A stretch of 64,000 bases of DNA, taken from assembly GCA_026826555.1 (NCBI GenBank), contig JAKSZT010054569.1, positions 2,470,258 to 2,534,257 on the forward strand, written 5' to 3'. Source of the stretch: Tolypeutes matacus. Taxonomy: Eukaryota; Chordata; Mammalia; Cingulata; Chlamyphoridae. Below are positions 63,520-64,000 of the stretch, in pieces. The position numbers were made by a program, and so were the translations under genes. The stretch's first letter is position 1; each line of letters starts with the position of its first letter. The notes under the pieces were generated by a model. That model was given only the letters and a program-made list of their open reading frames with translations. It had not been told where the DNA came from and made no database searches.

Positions 63520-63753
63520 TTTTTTTTTTAAGATTTTTTTTTTTTTATTTTTTATCGCCCCCCCCCCCCTTGCTGCTTGTGCTCACCGTGTCCATTTGCT
63601 TTGCATTTTTCTGTGTCTGCTTATCTCCCTTTGCTGTGTCATCTTGCTGCACCACACGGGCCAGCTTGCCTTCACCAGGAGGCCCCAGGAACCGAACCTG
63701 GGGCCTCCCATATGGTAAATGGGAGCCCAACCAGTTGAGCCACAGCCACTTCC
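63520..63753 (-). mobile_element. DAS-type tRNA-derived SINE, longer form with A-rich tail and a G/C homopolymer
   Basis: On the minus strand the head reads GGGAAGTGGCTGTGGCTCAAC with an A-box-like TGGCTCAACTGG and B-box-like GGTTCGGTTCC. A tRNA-unrelated body follows, then a run of 12 G, then an A-rich tail (T-rich on +). The direct repeat ctccaact flanks it at 63509-63517 and 63754-63761, each followed by a short purine and T run. Family is diagnostic for Xenarthra. Confidence 0.88.
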
Positions 63754-64000
63754 CTCCAACTGTTTTTTAAAGCTGTGTTTTCTTTATTTGGCACTTGCCC
63801 AGTTTCTGCAACCTTTTAACTCTTTTTCAGAGTTCTTGGGAAGAAGGCTATGCCAGTTTTTGCTAGTTGTTCAAAGATTCTGTTGGGGAATGGCACCCTG
63901 GAGTGTTTTATGCTGTCATCTTGGTCGATCAGAAGCCTGAGTAGATTTTGATAAACTTATTTGCTCCCTCCCTTTATAGAGTTTTTGATCTATTCATATC

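Overview
This is nuclear DNA from a placental mammal, almost certainly a xenarthran (armadillo or sloth). The lineage call rests on two tRNA-derived SINEs of the DAS type (12117-12241 and 63520-63753, both antisense) and on L1 3'-UTR and LTR types that I associate with xenarthran genomes. The rest of the repeat load (MIR, L2, MER5A, MLT1, old L1) is general to placentals.

One piece of host protein-coding sequence can be recognised: a 128-nt internal exon on the + strand at 57558-57685. It encodes the end of the first MAM domain of the receptor tyrosine kinase ALK and corresponds to human exon 5, c.1155-1282, residues 385-428. Its start phase, end phase, length and both splice sites fit. Everything to the left is therefore the 3' part of ALK intron 4 and everything to the right the 5' part of intron 5; both are very long in human. 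None of the longer open reading frames is a host gene. They are chance frames or decayed L1 ORF2.

Layout: 1-12100 is mostly unique intron with MIR fragments, a CpG-rich solo ERV LTR (3833-4284), a short tailless retrocopy of the 5' half of an intron-bearing tRNA-Arg(TCT) (6182-6239), a MER5A and an L2 carrying a pentanucleotide microsatellite. 12117-22130 is a dense nest of antisense LINE-1 pieces, two related MaLR-like LTRs, one split by a younger L1, and a MIR split by an MLT1 LTR. 22130-36800 is mostly unique sequence with MIR/L2 and a polypyrimidine tract. 36838-37028 is a 23-bp minisatellite with a 10-N assembly gap, followed by an L1. 38085-47800 is unique sequence plus MIR, L2 and an LTR-like element (41960-42620). 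47812-50868 is L1. 50870-57557 is unique sequence with MIR/L2 and a probable 3'-UTR retrocopy (55071-56065). Intron 5 is dominated by an antisense L1 (58800-62780) and a DAS SINE near the right edge.

No new gene system was found. The best second-look items are the ALK exon, which no open reading frame reveals, the tRNA-Arg half retrocopy, the three-level transposon nest and the ERV LTR that ends in primer-binding-site-like sequence. Repeat boundaries and family names come from recognition by eye and are approximate unless a target-site duplication is given.
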